Shown here in pieces: positions 41,339-50,795 of a stretch of 64,000 nt of DNA (its first letter is position 1; every line of letters starts with the position of its first letter). Location: contig CAJODN010000002.1 of the NCBI GenBank assembly GCA_905233695.1, forward strand, positions 52,914 through 116,913, in the 5' to 3' direction. The DNA is from an uncultured Lachnospiraceae bacterium (lineage in GTDB: Bacteria > Bacillota > Clostridia > Lachnospirales > Lachnospiraceae). The notes under the pieces were generated by a model. It saw only the letters and a program-made list of their open reading frames with translations, did not search any database and had not been told where the DNA came from. Position numbers and translations under genes: made by a program.

Positions 41339-43024
41339 GTGAAAGAAATTAATTCTATTAATGTTTCAAAGTTTGCCAATGCTTTCCTTGCAGGCGCAAA
41401 TAACCTTGAAGCGCATAAAGAATGGATTAACGAGCTTAATGTATTCCCTGTACCCGACGGTGATACGGGAACCAATATGTGTATGACAATTATGTCTGCT
41501 GCAAAAGCTGTAACAGAGCTTGAAGACCCCACAATGAAGACGCTCTCTAAGGCAATTTCATCCGGATCTCTTCGCGGTGCAAGAGGTAACTCCGGCGTTA
41601 TCCTATCGCAGCTCTTCAGAGGCTTCAGTAAGGTAATCGGTAAAAGTGATGAGATCACAACAGATGTACTCTGTGATGCTATGCAGAAGTCGGTAGAGAC
41701 GGCATATAAGGCTGTTATGAAGCCTAAGGAAGGTACAATTCTTACAGTAGCAAGAGGTGCCGCCGATAAAGCGCTTGAGATGGTAGAAGTTACCGATGAC
41801 ATAGTGTATTTTGTAGATGAAGTGATTAAGGAAGCTGAGCTTACACTTAAAAAGACTCCGGATATGCTTCCTGTACTTAAGCAGGCAGGTGTTGTTGATT
41901 CCGGCGGACAAGGTCTTGTATGTATCCTTCAAGGCGGATATGACTATCTTATCGGTAAGGATGTTAAGCTTACAATCGGAGATGAAGGCGAAGCCAAGAA
42001 GAAGGAAGAGCCCGAAGAAGCAGAATATACATATCATGCTGATTTCGTAATTAATCTTACCAAAGCATTCGCCAATAAAGATGAGCGAGAGTTCACATCT
42101 TTCCTTGAAGAAAGAGGCGGAAGAGTAAGAGTTAATTGGAACGGCGATGAGATATCGGTAAGTATCAGAACAGATGAACTTGGCGAAGTAATAAGTAAGT
42201 CTGTAGATCTCGGTATTCTTACCAATATCGACATTAAGAATATTAAGAGCGAGTATGCTAAGACTGTAAATGCAGCATCAAGTAAGAAAGCTGCTGCAGA
42301 GATTGCCGGTAAGACTGATTCTTCTAAGAGCGAGAACGAAAGTGTTGAATTTACCGAGCCTCCCAAGGAAATGGGCTTTGTATCAGTGTCAATCGGAGAC
42401 GGAATGAATTCAATCTTTACTGAGCTTGGATGTGATTATATTATCGAAGGCGGTCAGACAATGAACCCTTCAACCGATGACGTACTCCTTGCCATTGAGA
42501 AGGTAAATGCGAAGAATGTATTCGTTCTTCCCAATAACAAGAACATAATTTTGGCGGCCAACCAGGCTGCAGAGCTTTGCGAAGATAAGAATATAATCGT
42601 TCTTCCTACCAAGACAATTCCACAAGGTATAACAGCCATTATTAACTTTATTCCCGATCAGTCGGTGGAAGAGAATAAGGCTCGTATGGAAGAAGAGATT
42701 CAGAATGTAAAGACAGGTCAGGTCACATACGCTGTAAGAGATACCGTTATCGATGATAAAGAGATAACCGAAGGTGATTACATGGGTATCGGCGACGAAG
42801 GAATACTTGCTGTTAACAAAGATATGAACAAGGCATTTCTTGATATGATTAAGGGTATGGTTGATGATTCTTCTGCAATAATTACCATTTACTATGGTGA
42901 CGAGGTTAATGAGAAGGATGCCATTTCTCTCGGAAAGCAGGTAGAAGAAGACTACGGTTCACTTGAAGTCGAGATTCAAGCCGGCGGTCAGCCCGTGTAT
43001 TATTACGTGGCATCAGTGGAGTAG
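41339..43024 (+). CDS. DAK2 domain fatty acid kinase-like protein (FakA/YloV)
   Basis: Family whose studied member FakA phosphorylates fatty acids bound to FakB for phospholipid synthesis. It has 561 residues with a GTG start, preceded by AAGGAGG at 6 bases. The N-terminal DAK2 nucleotide domain (about 10-210) shows INELNVFPVPDGDTGTNMC and SSGSLRGARGNSGVILSQLFRG. The middle and C-terminal DegV-like domain contains FVSVSIGDGMNSIFTELGCD and VFVLPNNKNIILAANQAA. The DAK2 aspartates for Mg-ATP are intact. No fakB gene is in the window. Confidence 0.92.
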   Translation: MKEINSINVSKFANAFLAGANNLEAHKEWINELNVFPVPDGDTGTNMCMTIMSAAKAVTELEDPTMKTLSKAISSGSLRGARGNSGVILSQLFRGFSKVIGKSDEITTDVLCDAMQKSVETAYKAVMKPKEGTILTVARGAADKALEMVEVTDDIVYFVDEVIKEAELTLKKTPDMLPVLKQAGVVDSGGQGLVCILQGGYDYLIGKDVKLTIGDEGEAKKKEEPEEAEYTYHADFVINLTKAFANKDEREFTSFLEERGGRVRVNWNGDEISVSIRTDELGEVISKSVDLGILTNIDIKNIKSEYAKTVNAASSKKAAAEIAGKTDSSKSENESVEFTEPPKEMGFVSVSIGDGMNSIFTELGCDYIIEGGQTMNPSTDDVLLAIEKVNAKNVFVLPNNKNIILAANQAAELCEDKNIIVLPTKTIPQGITAIINFIPDQSVEENKARMEEEIQNVKTGQVTYAVRDTVIDDKEITEGDYMGIGDEGILAVNKDMNKAFLDMIKGMVDDSSAIITIYYGDEVNEKDAISLGKQVEEDYGSLEVEIQAGGQPVYYYVASVE

Positions 43025-43027
43025 GAT

Positions 43028-45052
43028 ATGAATATTAACGAACCTATTACTTCGTTAAAAGGAATAGGGGACAGTAAAGCGAATAGTTTTAAGAGACTGG
43101 GAGTATACACTGTAGGTGATATACTCTCTTCTTTTCCCCGGACATATTATCAGTATAAGGAGCCGGTTCCGGAATCGGATCTGCATAAATATGTGGGCGA
43201 AAAGGTGGCTGTAAAGCTGGAACTTCGAGCTAATCCCATGCTTAAAAAGACAAGACGCCTTGATATCGTTATTGCTAAGGGCTTTACTCCTAATCTTGCC
43301 GTTGAACTCGTGTGGTTCAGAACTCCTTATATCAGAAGTCAACTATATACTTACACACCTCTTGTTTTCTTCGGGAAATTGATAGAAGAGTTCGGGACAT
43401 TCAAGATGGAGCAACCTGAAGTCTATCAACCTAAAGAATATGAAAACCTGATTGTTAAGCCGTATCCCATTTATTCCCTTACGAAAGGTATTTCCAATAA
43501 GCTTATAATTAAGACGGTTGATGAGGCGCTTCGAAATGTGACAATCGACGAACATTTACCGGAAGCCGTAATTACGGATAATAATCTTCCCGGAATTAAT
43601 GAGGCTATAGCGCACATTCACAGGCCGACGTCTTTGGAAGACTATATTAATGCAAGGAAGAGGCTTGCATACGATGAGATATTCAAGTTCCTTCTTAGTG
43701 TCGAGTATAGTAACCATAACGAGGTTAAGACGGATAACACATTTACCATATCGAACGAGGGAGAGGTGGAAAATGTGATATCAATGCTTCCTTACGAGCT
43801 TACAGCCGGTCAGAAAATGGCATTAGATGATATACTTTCAGACTTTAAGTCGCCTTATGTAACGAAGAGGCTGATTCAGGGCGATGTGGGATCAGGTAAG
43901 ACCATCGTGGCCTTCCTTTCCATGCTCTATGTGGTGGGAAGCGGATATCAGGCCGCTATAATGGCGCCTACCGAAGTACTTGCCAGACAGCATTATAACG
44001 ATTTTAAGGCCATGATAAGTGACTTTGGCTTAGATTATAAGGTTGTGTGCCTTACAGGCTCCACCAAGGCAAAGGAGAGGCGCGAGATTAATGACATCTT
44101 ATCTTCCGAGGACAAGGTATTTATTGTAGGAACACACGCCCTTATTCAGGAAAATGTGGAATATAAAAGCCTTGGTCTTGTTATAACGGACGAACAGCAT
44201 CGTTTTGGCGTGAAGCAAAGGGAAGTATTCGCATCTAAGGGCATTGATCCTTTTACCATAGTAATGTCTGCAACTCCGATTCCAAGGACTTTATCTATGA
44301 TAATATATTGCGGAATGAACATTTCCAATATAAAGGACGTACCCAAGACGAAGCTGCCTATTAAGAACTGTGTAATTAAAGAAAATATGCGTCCCAACGC
44401 TTATAAGCATATTATGAAGGAGATTAAAGCGGGGCACCAGGTATATATTATCTGCCCGCTTGTGGAAGCGAAGGAAATTACTGAAGCTGAGAATGTTATT
44501 GATTACAAGGAAAAGCTTCTTGAATATATCCCCGACACTGTTAAAGTCGAGATTCTCCACGGTAAGATGAAGGCGAAAGACAAAAATGACGTTATGGATA
44601 GGTTTTTATGTGGTGAAATTGATATCCTAATCTCTACCACGGTTGTTGAAGTCGGAGTTAATAATCAGAACGCCACCACAATGATGATTGAGAATGCCAA
44701 CAGATTCGGTCTTGCACAGCTTCATCAGCTTAGAGGTAGAGTTGGAAGAGGAAGCTTCCAGAGCTACTGTATCTTCATGGATTCAACCGAAGGAAATGAA
44801 CCGAATAAAAGGCTTTCCATAATGAATACAAGTAACGACGGCTTTTTCATTGCCAACGAAGACCTGAAGCTACGCGGTCCCGGCGATATAATGGGAATCC
44901 GTCAATCCGGTGAAGCCAACTTCCGTATAGCTGATATCTATAACGACGCTGATTTATTCGTAAGTTGTAAGAAGGATATAGAGAGGCTTGTTGAGGAAGG
45001 GTATACTTTTGAACAATTAGGATATTCTGAGAGTTATGAAGGAGTATTATAA
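43028..45052 (+). CDS. recG: ATP-dependent DNA helicase RecG
   Basis: Branch-migrating helicase acting on stalled forks and recombination intermediates. It is 674 residues. The N-terminal wedge OB domain (SLKGIGDSKANSFKRLGV, DILSSFPRTYYQY) precedes helicase motif I RLIQGDVGSGKTIVAFL, Ia MAPTEVLARQHY, II DEQHRFGVKQRE, III MSATPIPRTL, V STTVVEVGVNNQNATTMMIENANRFGLAQLHQLRGRVGRG (read as adjacent V and VI) and the TRG element near the end. It is followed by a convergent hairpin and the NFACT gene. Confidence 0.97.
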   Translation: MNINEPITSLKGIGDSKANSFKRLGVYTVGDILSSFPRTYYQYKEPVPESDLHKYVGEKVAVKLELRANPMLKKTRRLDIVIAKGFTPNLAVELVWFRTPYIRSQLYTYTPLVFFGKLIEEFGTFKMEQPEVYQPKEYENLIVKPYPIYSLTKGISNKLIIKTVDEALRNVTIDEHLPEAVITDNNLPGINEAIAHIHRPTSLEDYINARKRLAYDEIFKFLLSVEYSNHNEVKTDNTFTISNEGEVENVISMLPYELTAGQKMALDDILSDFKSPYVTKRLIQGDVGSGKTIVAFLSMLYVVGSGYQAAIMAPTEVLARQHYNDFKAMISDFGLDYKVVCLTGSTKAKERREINDILSSEDKVFIVGTHALIQENVEYKSLGLVITDEQHRFGVKQREVFASKGIDPFTIVMSATPIPRTLSMIIYCGMNISNIKDVPKTKLPIKNCVIKENMRPNAYKHIMKEIKAGHQVYIICPLVEAKEITEAENVIDYKEKLLEYIPDTVKVEILHGKMKAKDKNDVMDRFLCGEIDILISTTVVEVGVNNQNATTMMIENANRFGLAQLHQLRGRVGRGSFQSYCIFMDSTEGNEPNKRLSIMNTSNDGFFIANEDLKLRGPGDIMGIRQSGEANFRIADIYNDADLFVSCKKDIERLVEEGYTFEQLGYSESYEGVL

Positions 45053-45053
45053 A

Positions 45054-45084
45054 GCGTCAAGTCATATATTATACAACTTGACGC
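45054..45084. terminator. Hairpin between convergent recG and NFACT gene
   Basis: GCGTCAAGT (45054-45062) pairs perfectly with ACTTGACGC (45076-45084) across an AT-rich loop. T-tracts are weak on both sides (ATGCTATACTTTAG on +, TTTATAAT on -), so it is probably a shared, moderate terminator. Confidence 0.65.
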
Positions 45085-45087
45085 ATG

Positions 45088-46812
45088 CTATACTTTAGTT
45101 ACTCCATCTAAACTAGGCGTAGCCACCATAGAATAGTTTGTATAGTATATTACATAGCCGGGTACTGCTGTATTCGGCTTTTTTACGTGCTTTTTCTCCA
45201 CATAGTCTATCTCAACCTTATTGGATTCACGACCGGAAGAATAGTAGGCTGCAACATTGGCGGCAATTTCGAAGATGTGATCCGGAAGCTCTTCGTTGTC
45301 CTTAACCTTGGCGATAACGTGGGAGCCGTGAATCTTCTTGGAATGGAACCACCAATCGTTACCATTCGCGAACTTGAAGGTGAGTTCGTCATTTTGGAGA
45401 TTATTTTTTCCTACGTAAATGTGATATCCGTCCTCAGTCACAAAGTGAAGAGGCTTAGACTTTACGGACTTTTTCTTGCCATGACCTTTTTTGATATAGC
45501 CGTATTCTATAAGCTCATCCTTTACGCCCTTAAGGTCGGCTTCATTTTCGCATAGCATAATTGAGTCTTCAATAGTCTTAAGATGCTCTAATGATTCTTT
45601 CGTCTGCTCGATTTGCGGAACGAGAGCATCTTTGGTACGCTTAAGCTTGTTATATTTATTATAGTATTTCTTCGCATTTTCAATGCCGCTTAGAGTAGGG
45701 TCAAGCCGAATCTTAACGTCCTCGTTAGTGTAGTAATTATTAACTGTAATTTCCTTCTCTCCGGCAGGAAGATTCTGACCGTATGTCATAAGAAGCTCGC
45801 CATACAATTGGAACTTGTCGGCTTTTGAAGTGTCGTCAAGCTGTTTCTTCTGGATATCAAGCTTCTTAGCGGCTCTTTCGATATGAATCTGGACAATTTT
45901 ACGGATATCGGCCGAACGCTGCTTAATATTGGTAATTCTGTTACGTTCAGAGTAGTAGTCTTGCAATAGGGCAGACATATCATCATACTTCTTAATTGTG
46001 TCGTAGCCTTTAAGCTCGACAGACGCATAATCTTTAGGCTCGCCATTAAGAAGTATTATATTGGGGCTGTAATTATTCTCACGCATCTTGTCCATATATA
46101 TGGTAAATGTATCTCCCAATCGTTCGAAATCTTCGTCGCTTAGGGATTCTGTAGACATATCGGCATCAATTCCGGCCTGGTCACACATATTTACTGCAAT
46201 GAAGGGACTTATACCGATAAGCGAGGTGTATATTGCTTTTCCGACAGATAAGGGCTTATCTATAGCTTCGATGAACTCGTATTTAGATATCGAAATAGGA
46301 TTAATCTTATCTTCTTGAGTGGGGATAAAGTACTCCCTGCCCGGTAATACCTCCCTTACGGAGCTTGTTGCATGGGAAATGTGCTTAATGGCATCAATTA
46401 TCACATTATCACTATCTGTAAATATAATATTGGAGTGCTTGCCCATTATTTCAACGTAGATGTACTTGGTAGACAAGTCTTTAAGCTCATCAAGATGCTC
46501 AATCTCAATCTTAATAACACGCTCAAAATCCACTTGTGTTACTGATTTAATAAGACCGTTGGCAATATATTTCCGAAGAACCATGCAGAAATTAGGTGCG
46601 GTAATAGGGCTTTCCTTCTTATTCTCCGTAAGATATATGAGGGGAAGGGAAGCATTGGAAGATATAAGAAGCATGTTGGTCTTGCCGTTACCCTTTATTG
46701 TAAGGAGTAATTCTTCGCTTTCAGGTTGGGCAATTTTATTAATCTTACATCCGGATAATTCTTCATTGAGCTCGTATGTTAGCTCATGTATTGTAGAACC
46801 GTCAAATGACAT
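45088..46812 (-). CDS. NFACT/RqcH family ribosome quality control protein
   Basis: Rqc2 homologue that binds stalled 50S subunits and adds C-terminal alanine tails; it was formerly annotated as a fibronectin-binding protein. It has 574 residues. The NFACT-N domain (MSFDGSTIHELTYEL, KINKIAQPESEELLLTI) comes first, then coiled-coil middle arms (about 270-420). The C-terminal NFACT-R domain follows with YHIYVGKNNLQNDELTFKFA, NDWWFHSKKIHGSHV and AAYYSSGRESNKVEIDYVEK. The DR motif that in B. subtilis RqcH is D97/R98 reads E97/R98 here. Confidence 0.92.
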   Translation of the reverse strand: MSFDGSTIHELTYELNEELSGCKINKIAQPESEELLLTIKGNGKTNMLLISSNASLPLIYLTENKKESPITAPNFCMVLRKYIANGLIKSVTQVDFERVIKIEIEHLDELKDLSTKYIYVEIMGKHSNIIFTDSDNVIIDAIKHISHATSSVREVLPGREYFIPTQEDKINPISISKYEFIEAIDKPLSVGKAIYTSLIGISPFIAVNMCDQAGIDADMSTESLSDEDFERLGDTFTIYMDKMRENNYSPNIILLNGEPKDYASVELKGYDTIKKYDDMSALLQDYYSERNRITNIKQRSADIRKIVQIHIERAAKKLDIQKKQLDDTSKADKFQLYGELLMTYGQNLPAGEKEITVNNYYTNEDVKIRLDPTLSGIENAKKYYNKYNKLKRTKDALVPQIEQTKESLEHLKTIEDSIMLCENEADLKGVKDELIEYGYIKKGHGKKKSVKSKPLHFVTEDGYHIYVGKNNLQNDELTFKFANGNDWWFHSKKIHGSHVIAKVKDNEELPDHIFEIAANVAAYYSSGRESNKVEIDYVEKKHVKKPNTAVPGYVIYYTNYSMVATPSLDGVTKV

Positions 46813-46843
46813 AGTTTGTATCCTTTCAAATAATATCTTAATG

Positions 46844-46873
46844 ATTATAGTCTTAATATAGTTAAAAAATCAA
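46844..46873 (-). promoter_or_regulatory. Probable promoter of the NFACT gene
   Basis: On the minus strand TTGATT (46873-46868) and TATAAT (46849-46844) are spaced by 18 bases, about 31 bases before the start codon; a GAAAGGAT ribosome binding site follows. Confidence 0.65.
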
Positions 46874-46902
46874 TAGAATAGTGGCGTTATACCATAAAAT
46901 GT

Positions 46903-46931
46903 TTGACGTTAGAGGGCAAAAATACTATAAT
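46903..46931 (+). promoter_or_regulatory. Promoter of the yicC-gmk-rpoZ operon
   Basis: TTGACG (46903-46908) and TATAAT (46926-46931) with the ideal 17-bp spacer, about 46 bases before the yicC ATG. It probably drives the run of closely spaced genes to about 53 kb. Confidence 0.85.
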
Positions 46932-46977
46932 GATATTTGTATGTGTATGTCTACATATAAAAAAGTAGGAGCATGTT

Positions 46978-47856
46978 ATGATTAGAAGTATGACAGGCTT
47001 TGGTCAGGGCGAGTGCAGTCGTGAAGGCAAGAAGATTGCAGTTGAGATTAAAGCCGTAAACCATAGATATTTGGATCTCAATATCAAGACACCTCGAGGT
47101 TTTTCGAGATTCGAAGGCTATATAAGGGAGTACCTTACGAAACGCTTAGACAGAGGTAAGATTGATGTCTTCGTGAATTTTGAAGAAGCGGCCGATTGTC
47201 AATATGAAGTTGTATACAATCCTCATATTGCCAAGATGTATTATGACAGTATTATGGAGGTTGCTGATGAATTCGACCTTGATTACAACTTAAGCGCCGC
47301 AAGCCTTACAAGGTATAACGAAGTGCTTGAGCTTCGTGAGGTTGAAGAGTCATATGACGATATACTTACCATGCTTAAAGAAGCCTTGGAATCTGCCGCT
47401 GACGAATTCGTAGAGAACAGGACCAACGAAGGCGAGAGGCTTAGAGAAGACTTACTTGATAAGTTAAATAGTTTATCAAAGTGTGTTGATTTTATCGAGA
47501 AGAAATCACCCGAAATCGTTTCGGAGTACAAAGATAAACTCAGAAAAAAAATTGCCGACCTATTAGAAGATAATAATATCGACGAAGGTCGAATCGCGAT
47601 GGAAGTTACCATGTATGCCGATAAGATATGCGTTGATGAAGAGATTGTTCGACTTAAGAGCCATATTAACGAGGTGAAGGATGCATTTAACGGTGACGAT
47701 GCAGTGGGAAGAAAGCTAGACTTCGTAGCCCAAGAGCTTAACCGCGAAGCCAACACCATCCTATCCAAGTCCACCGACGTAGAAGTCGCCAACACCGGCA
47801 TCGAGATGAAGACTCTCATAGAGAAGATAAGAGAACAGATACAAAACATTGAGTAA
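46978..47856 (+). CDS. YicC family endoribonuclease
   Basis: YicC/YloC family protein, 292 residues; characterised members are endoribonucleases taking part in RNA turnover. It has the signature start MIRSMTGFGQGE, then VEIKAVNHRYLDLNIKTPRG, a central helical region, and the conserved C-terminus VGRKLDFVAQELNREANTILSKS with EMKTLIEKIREQIQNIE. It begins the yicC-gmk-rpoZ cluster typical of Firmicutes; the remA gene often found between yicC and gmk is absent. Confidence 0.94.
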   Translation: MIRSMTGFGQGECSREGKKIAVEIKAVNHRYLDLNIKTPRGFSRFEGYIREYLTKRLDRGKIDVFVNFEEAADCQYEVVYNPHIAKMYYDSIMEVADEFDLDYNLSAASLTRYNEVLELREVEESYDDILTMLKEALESAADEFVENRTNEGERLREDLLDKLNSLSKCVDFIEKKSPEIVSEYKDKLRKKIADLLEDNNIDEGRIAMEVTMYADKICVDEEIVRLKSHINEVKDAFNGDDAVGRKLDFVAQELNREANTILSKSTDVEVANTGIEMKTLIEKIREQIQNIE

Positions 47857-47868
47857 GGCAAGATACAG

Positions 47869-47892
47869 AATGAAAGGATAAATGAAAGGATA
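47869..47892 (+). repeat. Perfect 12-bp tandem duplication carrying the gmk ribosome binding site
   Basis: AATGAAAGGATA occurs twice in a row (47869-47880 and 47881-47892). Each copy holds AAAGGA and an ATG. The second AAAGGA is about 9 bases from the gmk start. The first ATG gives ATG-AAA-GGA-TAA, a three-codon open frame. Confidence 0.85.
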
Positions 47893-47898
47893 TATGTT

Positions 47899-48537
47899 AT
47901 GGAGAACGATAAGGGCTTAATAATTGTGTTGTCGGGCTTCTCCGGCGCCGGTAAAGGCACTATTATGAAGCATCTACTTAAGTCCCACCCAAGTGAATAT
48001 CACTTATCAATATCAGCCACCACCCGTAAGAAACGTCCGGGTGAACAGGAAGGCAGAGAATACTTCTTTAAGTCTAAAGAAGAATTCCAATCTATGATTG
48101 ATAATGATGAACTTCTTGAATACGCATCATTTAACGATAGGTCTTACGGTACGCCCAAGAGCTACGTTGAAGAGCTAATCAATGATGGAAAAGACGTAAT
48201 TCTTGAGATTGAAGTTCAAGGTGCTCTTCAGGTTAAAGAAAAATTCCCGGAGGCGTTACTCTTATTCGTAACTCCGCCAAGCGCCGCAGTGTTAAAGGAA
48301 AGACTTCTCGGCCGCGGAACGGAAGAACCTGAGGTAGTGGCCCAGAGAATGGCGATTTCCTCTAAAGAATCATATCTTATGGATAATTATGATTATCTCA
48401 TTATCAACGATATGCTTGATGACAGCGTAAGTAAGGTTCACAACATCATTCAATGTGAACATGCCAGAACCACAAGAAACGGTGATTCAATAAAGAAAAT
48501 GCAAGAAGAATTAAAGGAATTTTCGAAAGGAGAATAG
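47899..48537 (+). CDS. gmk: Guanylate kinase
   Basis: Phosphorylates GMP to GDP. The 212-residue protein has the P-loop IVLSGFSGAGKGTIMKHLL, the GMP-binding SISATTRKKRPGEQEGREYFF, FNDRSYGTPKSYVEEL and EVQGALQVKEKFPEALLLFV, with the lid RLLGRGTEEPEVVAQRM. It follows yicC and precedes rpoZ by 4 bases, a coupling common in Firmicutes. Confidence 0.97.
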   Translation: MENDKGLIIVLSGFSGAGKGTIMKHLLKSHPSEYHLSISATTRKKRPGEQEGREYFFKSKEEFQSMIDNDELLEYASFNDRSYGTPKSYVEELINDGKDVILEIEVQGALQVKEKFPEALLLFVTPPSAAVLKERLLGRGTEEPEVVAQRMAISSKESYLMDNYDYLIINDMLDDSVSKVHNIIQCEHARTTRNGDSIKKMQEELKEFSKGE

Positions 48538-48541
48538 ATTA

Positions 48542-48895
48542 ATGATACATCCATCCTATGTTGAACTTATGAAGAAGGTTAACGACCATGTTGTAGTAGG
48601 TGAGGAGCCTGTTGTTAACAGTCGTTACAGCATTGTGTGCGCGACAGCTAAGAGAGCAAGAGAGATTATCGACGGCGCCGAGCCTATTAATATCAAGAAC
48701 GCCGACAAGAAGAAAGCCCTCTCAATTGCCGTTGAAGAGCTTTATAACGGTGACTTAAAGATTCTCTCAGAGGAAGAGATAGAAGAGAAGAATCAAGCGC
48801 TGGAGGATCTCAAGGAAGATCTTTCTAACGACAGATATGCTTATGAGAAGTATTTAAGCGAAGAGGTTAATGTCAATACTGCTGCGGAGGCATAA
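48542..48895 (+). CDS. rpoZ: DNA-directed RNA polymerase omega subunit
   Basis: Small subunit aiding RNA polymerase assembly, 117 residues. It has the family segments MIHPSYVELMKKVNDH, SRYSIVCATAKRAREIIDG and KKALSIAVEELYNGDLKIL. The C-terminal part is Glu/Asp-rich and longer than in the shortest omega proteins. A GAAAGGAG site precedes it. The stop overlaps the rimO start by one base (TAATG). Confidence 0.94.
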   Translation: MIHPSYVELMKKVNDHVVVGEEPVVNSRYSIVCATAKRAREIIDGAEPINIKNADKKKALSIAVEELYNGDLKILSEEEIEEKNQALEDLKEDLSNDRYAYEKYLSEEVNVNTAAEA

Positions 48896-50217
48896 TGAAA
48901 GTATTTTTTGCATCCCTTGGTTGTGATAAGAATCTTGTTGATTCCGAGAAGATGCTTGGTCTTCTGGACGAAGCAGGTCATACCATTATCGATAATGAAG
49001 AGGAAGCTGATATTATAATTATTAACACCTGTTCATTTATCCATGATGCAATGGAAGAGAGCATTAACTCTGTCATTGAATATGGGAAATATAAAGAAAA
49101 CGATAATTTAAAAGCCCTTATTATGACAGGTTGCCTGGCCGAGCGTTATAAAGAAGAAATCTTTAAAGAGCTTCCTGAAGTAGATGCGGTAATCGGCACT
49201 AATTCCTATGATAAGATTATCGATGTTATTAATGACGTCTTAGGCGATAGACGCGATAGTCTTGTATGTGACACTCTTGACAAACCCGTTAACCCTAAGA
49301 AGAGACTTCTGTCCACCGGCGGACATTTCGCATATCTTAAGATAGCGGAGGGCTGCAACAAGAGATGTACATATTGCATTATTCCGACGCTTAGGGGGAA
49401 TTACAGGTCATTTCCCATAGAGGATATTGTTGCGGAAGCCACGGAGCTTGTCAGATACGGCGTAAAAGAGCTGATTCTCGTAGCCCAAGAAACCACCGTA
49501 TACGGAATGGACATATACGGTTCGAAGAAGCTTACGGAATTACTTGATAAGCTACAAGAGATAGAAGGTCTCGACTGGATAAGGCTTCTTTACTGTTATC
49601 CCGAGGAAATCGACGACGATTTGATTGAGGCAATTATAAGAAATGACAAGGTTTGTCACTATATTGACATGCCCATACAGCATTCGGAAGATTCTATCCT
49701 TAGCAGAATGGGACGTAAGACCAATAAAGCGAGCCTTCAGGCTGTTATTAATAGACTTAGAGACCGAATTCCCGATATTGTTATAAGAACAACGCTTATA
49801 ACGGGCTTTCCCGGAGAGACTGAAGATGAATTCAATAGCTTATGCGAATTCGTTAAAGACAACAGATTCAACAGGCTCGGCGTATTCTCGTATTCAAGGG
49901 AAGAAGGAACCAAGGCCTTCGACATGGACGGACAAGTTGATGATGATATTAAGGATTCGAGAAGAGATATAATAATGTCGCTTCAACAGGACATTTCCCA
50001 TAGTAATAATGAAGCTCTGCTCGAAAAAGAGTTCGATGTATTCATAGAAGGAAAGCTTGTAGATGATGATGTATACATCGGAAGGACGTATATGGATGCC
50101 CCTGACGTTGACGGATATTTCTTCGTGAATAGTGATAAAGAGATTAATTCCGGTGACTTCGTTAGAGCGAAAGTCACGGATTATAATGAATATGATCTTA
50201 TTGGAGAGGCTACATAA
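48895..50217 (+). CDS. rimO: Ribosomal protein S12 methylthiotransferase
   Basis: Radical-SAM enzyme methylthiolating Asp of ribosomal protein S12. It has 440 residues with the UPF0004 domain (FFASLGCDKNLVDSEKMLGLL, INTCSFIHDAMEESINSV, TGCLAERYKEEI), radical SAM cluster AEGCNKRCTYCIIPTLRGNYRS (motif GCNKRCTYC) and a C-terminal TRAM domain (VFIEGKLVDDDVYIGRTYMDAPDVDG, as two parts). The LGCDKNLVDSE and CIIPTLRGNYRS forms distinguish it from MiaB (24208). Confidence 0.96.
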   Translation: MKVFFASLGCDKNLVDSEKMLGLLDEAGHTIIDNEEEADIIIINTCSFIHDAMEESINSVIEYGKYKENDNLKALIMTGCLAERYKEEIFKELPEVDAVIGTNSYDKIIDVINDVLGDRRDSLVCDTLDKPVNPKKRLLSTGGHFAYLKIAEGCNKRCTYCIIPTLRGNYRSFPIEDIVAEATELVRYGVKELILVAQETTVYGMDIYGSKKLTELLDKLQEIEGLDWIRLLYCYPEEIDDDLIEAIIRNDKVCHYIDMPIQHSEDSILSRMGRKTNKASLQAVINRLRDRIPDIVIRTTLITGFPGETEDEFNSLCEFVKDNRFNRLGVFSYSREEGTKAFDMDGQVDDDIKDSRRDIIMSLQQDISHSNNEALLEKEFDVFIEGKLVDDDVYIGRTYMDAPDVDGYFFVNSDKEINSGDFVRAKVTDYNEYDLIGEAT

Positions 50218-50784
50218 ATGAATCTACCTAACAAACTTACAATTTTCAGAGTGATACTGATTCCATTCTTTGTTTTCTTCATGCTGTTCGAGCCTGAGGA
50301 AATGATATATCGAATCATTGCTGAGGTGATATTCTGCGTTGCGTCAATTACCGACCTTCTTGATGGTCATATTGCAAGAAAGCATAATCTTGTTACCAAT
50401 TTCGGTAAATTCATGGATCCTTTGGCTGATAAGCTTTTGGTGTGTTCCGCACTTATATGCCTTGTGGCCAACGGACAGATTGATGCATGGATTGTAATTG
50501 TAATTATTGCAAGAGAATTCATAATAAGCGGGCTTCGCCTTATTGCCAGCGACAAGGGTGTTGTAATCGCTGCGAGCTGGTGGGGCAAATGGAAGACAAC
50601 CTTCCAGATGATTATGATAATTGTTCTTATAATGAACTTCTCGTACTTTTTTGCAGGCACGCTTTTCGGAACAATTATGATATATCTTGAAATAGTTTTA
50701 ATCTATGTGGCTCTTATTCTTACGATAATTTCCATGATCGATTATCTTGTTAAGAATAAGAACATACTTAAGGAAAATGTATAG
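50218..50784 (+). CDS. pgsA: CDP-diacylglycerol-glycerol-3-phosphate 3-phosphatidyltransferase
   Basis: Membrane enzyme making phosphatidylglycerol phosphate, 188 residues. It has the NLPNKLTIFRVILIPFFVFF start and the complete CDP-alcohol phosphotransferase motif D-G-x2-A-R-x8-G-x3-D-x3-D in DLLDGHIARKHNLVTNFGKFMDPLADK (read as DGHIAR...GKFMDPLAD). About five spans are present. The start ATG follows the rimO stop directly, so translation is coupled. Confidence 0.96.
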   Translation: MNLPNKLTIFRVILIPFFVFFMLFEPEEMIYRIIAEVIFCVASITDLLDGHIARKHNLVTNFGKFMDPLADKLLVCSALICLVANGQIDAWIVIVIIAREFIISGLRLIASDKGVVIAASWWGKWKTTFQMIMIIVLIMNFSYFFAGTLFGTIMIYLEIVLIYVALILTIISMIDYLVKNKNILKENV

Positions 50785-50795
50785 GAGTTCATATT

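Noticed and set aside
47283..47960. Open frame of 225 codons on the minus strand across yicC and gmk
   Set aside because: It spans two conserved plus-strand genes and is Ser-rich low complexity, the usual look of an antisense shadow.
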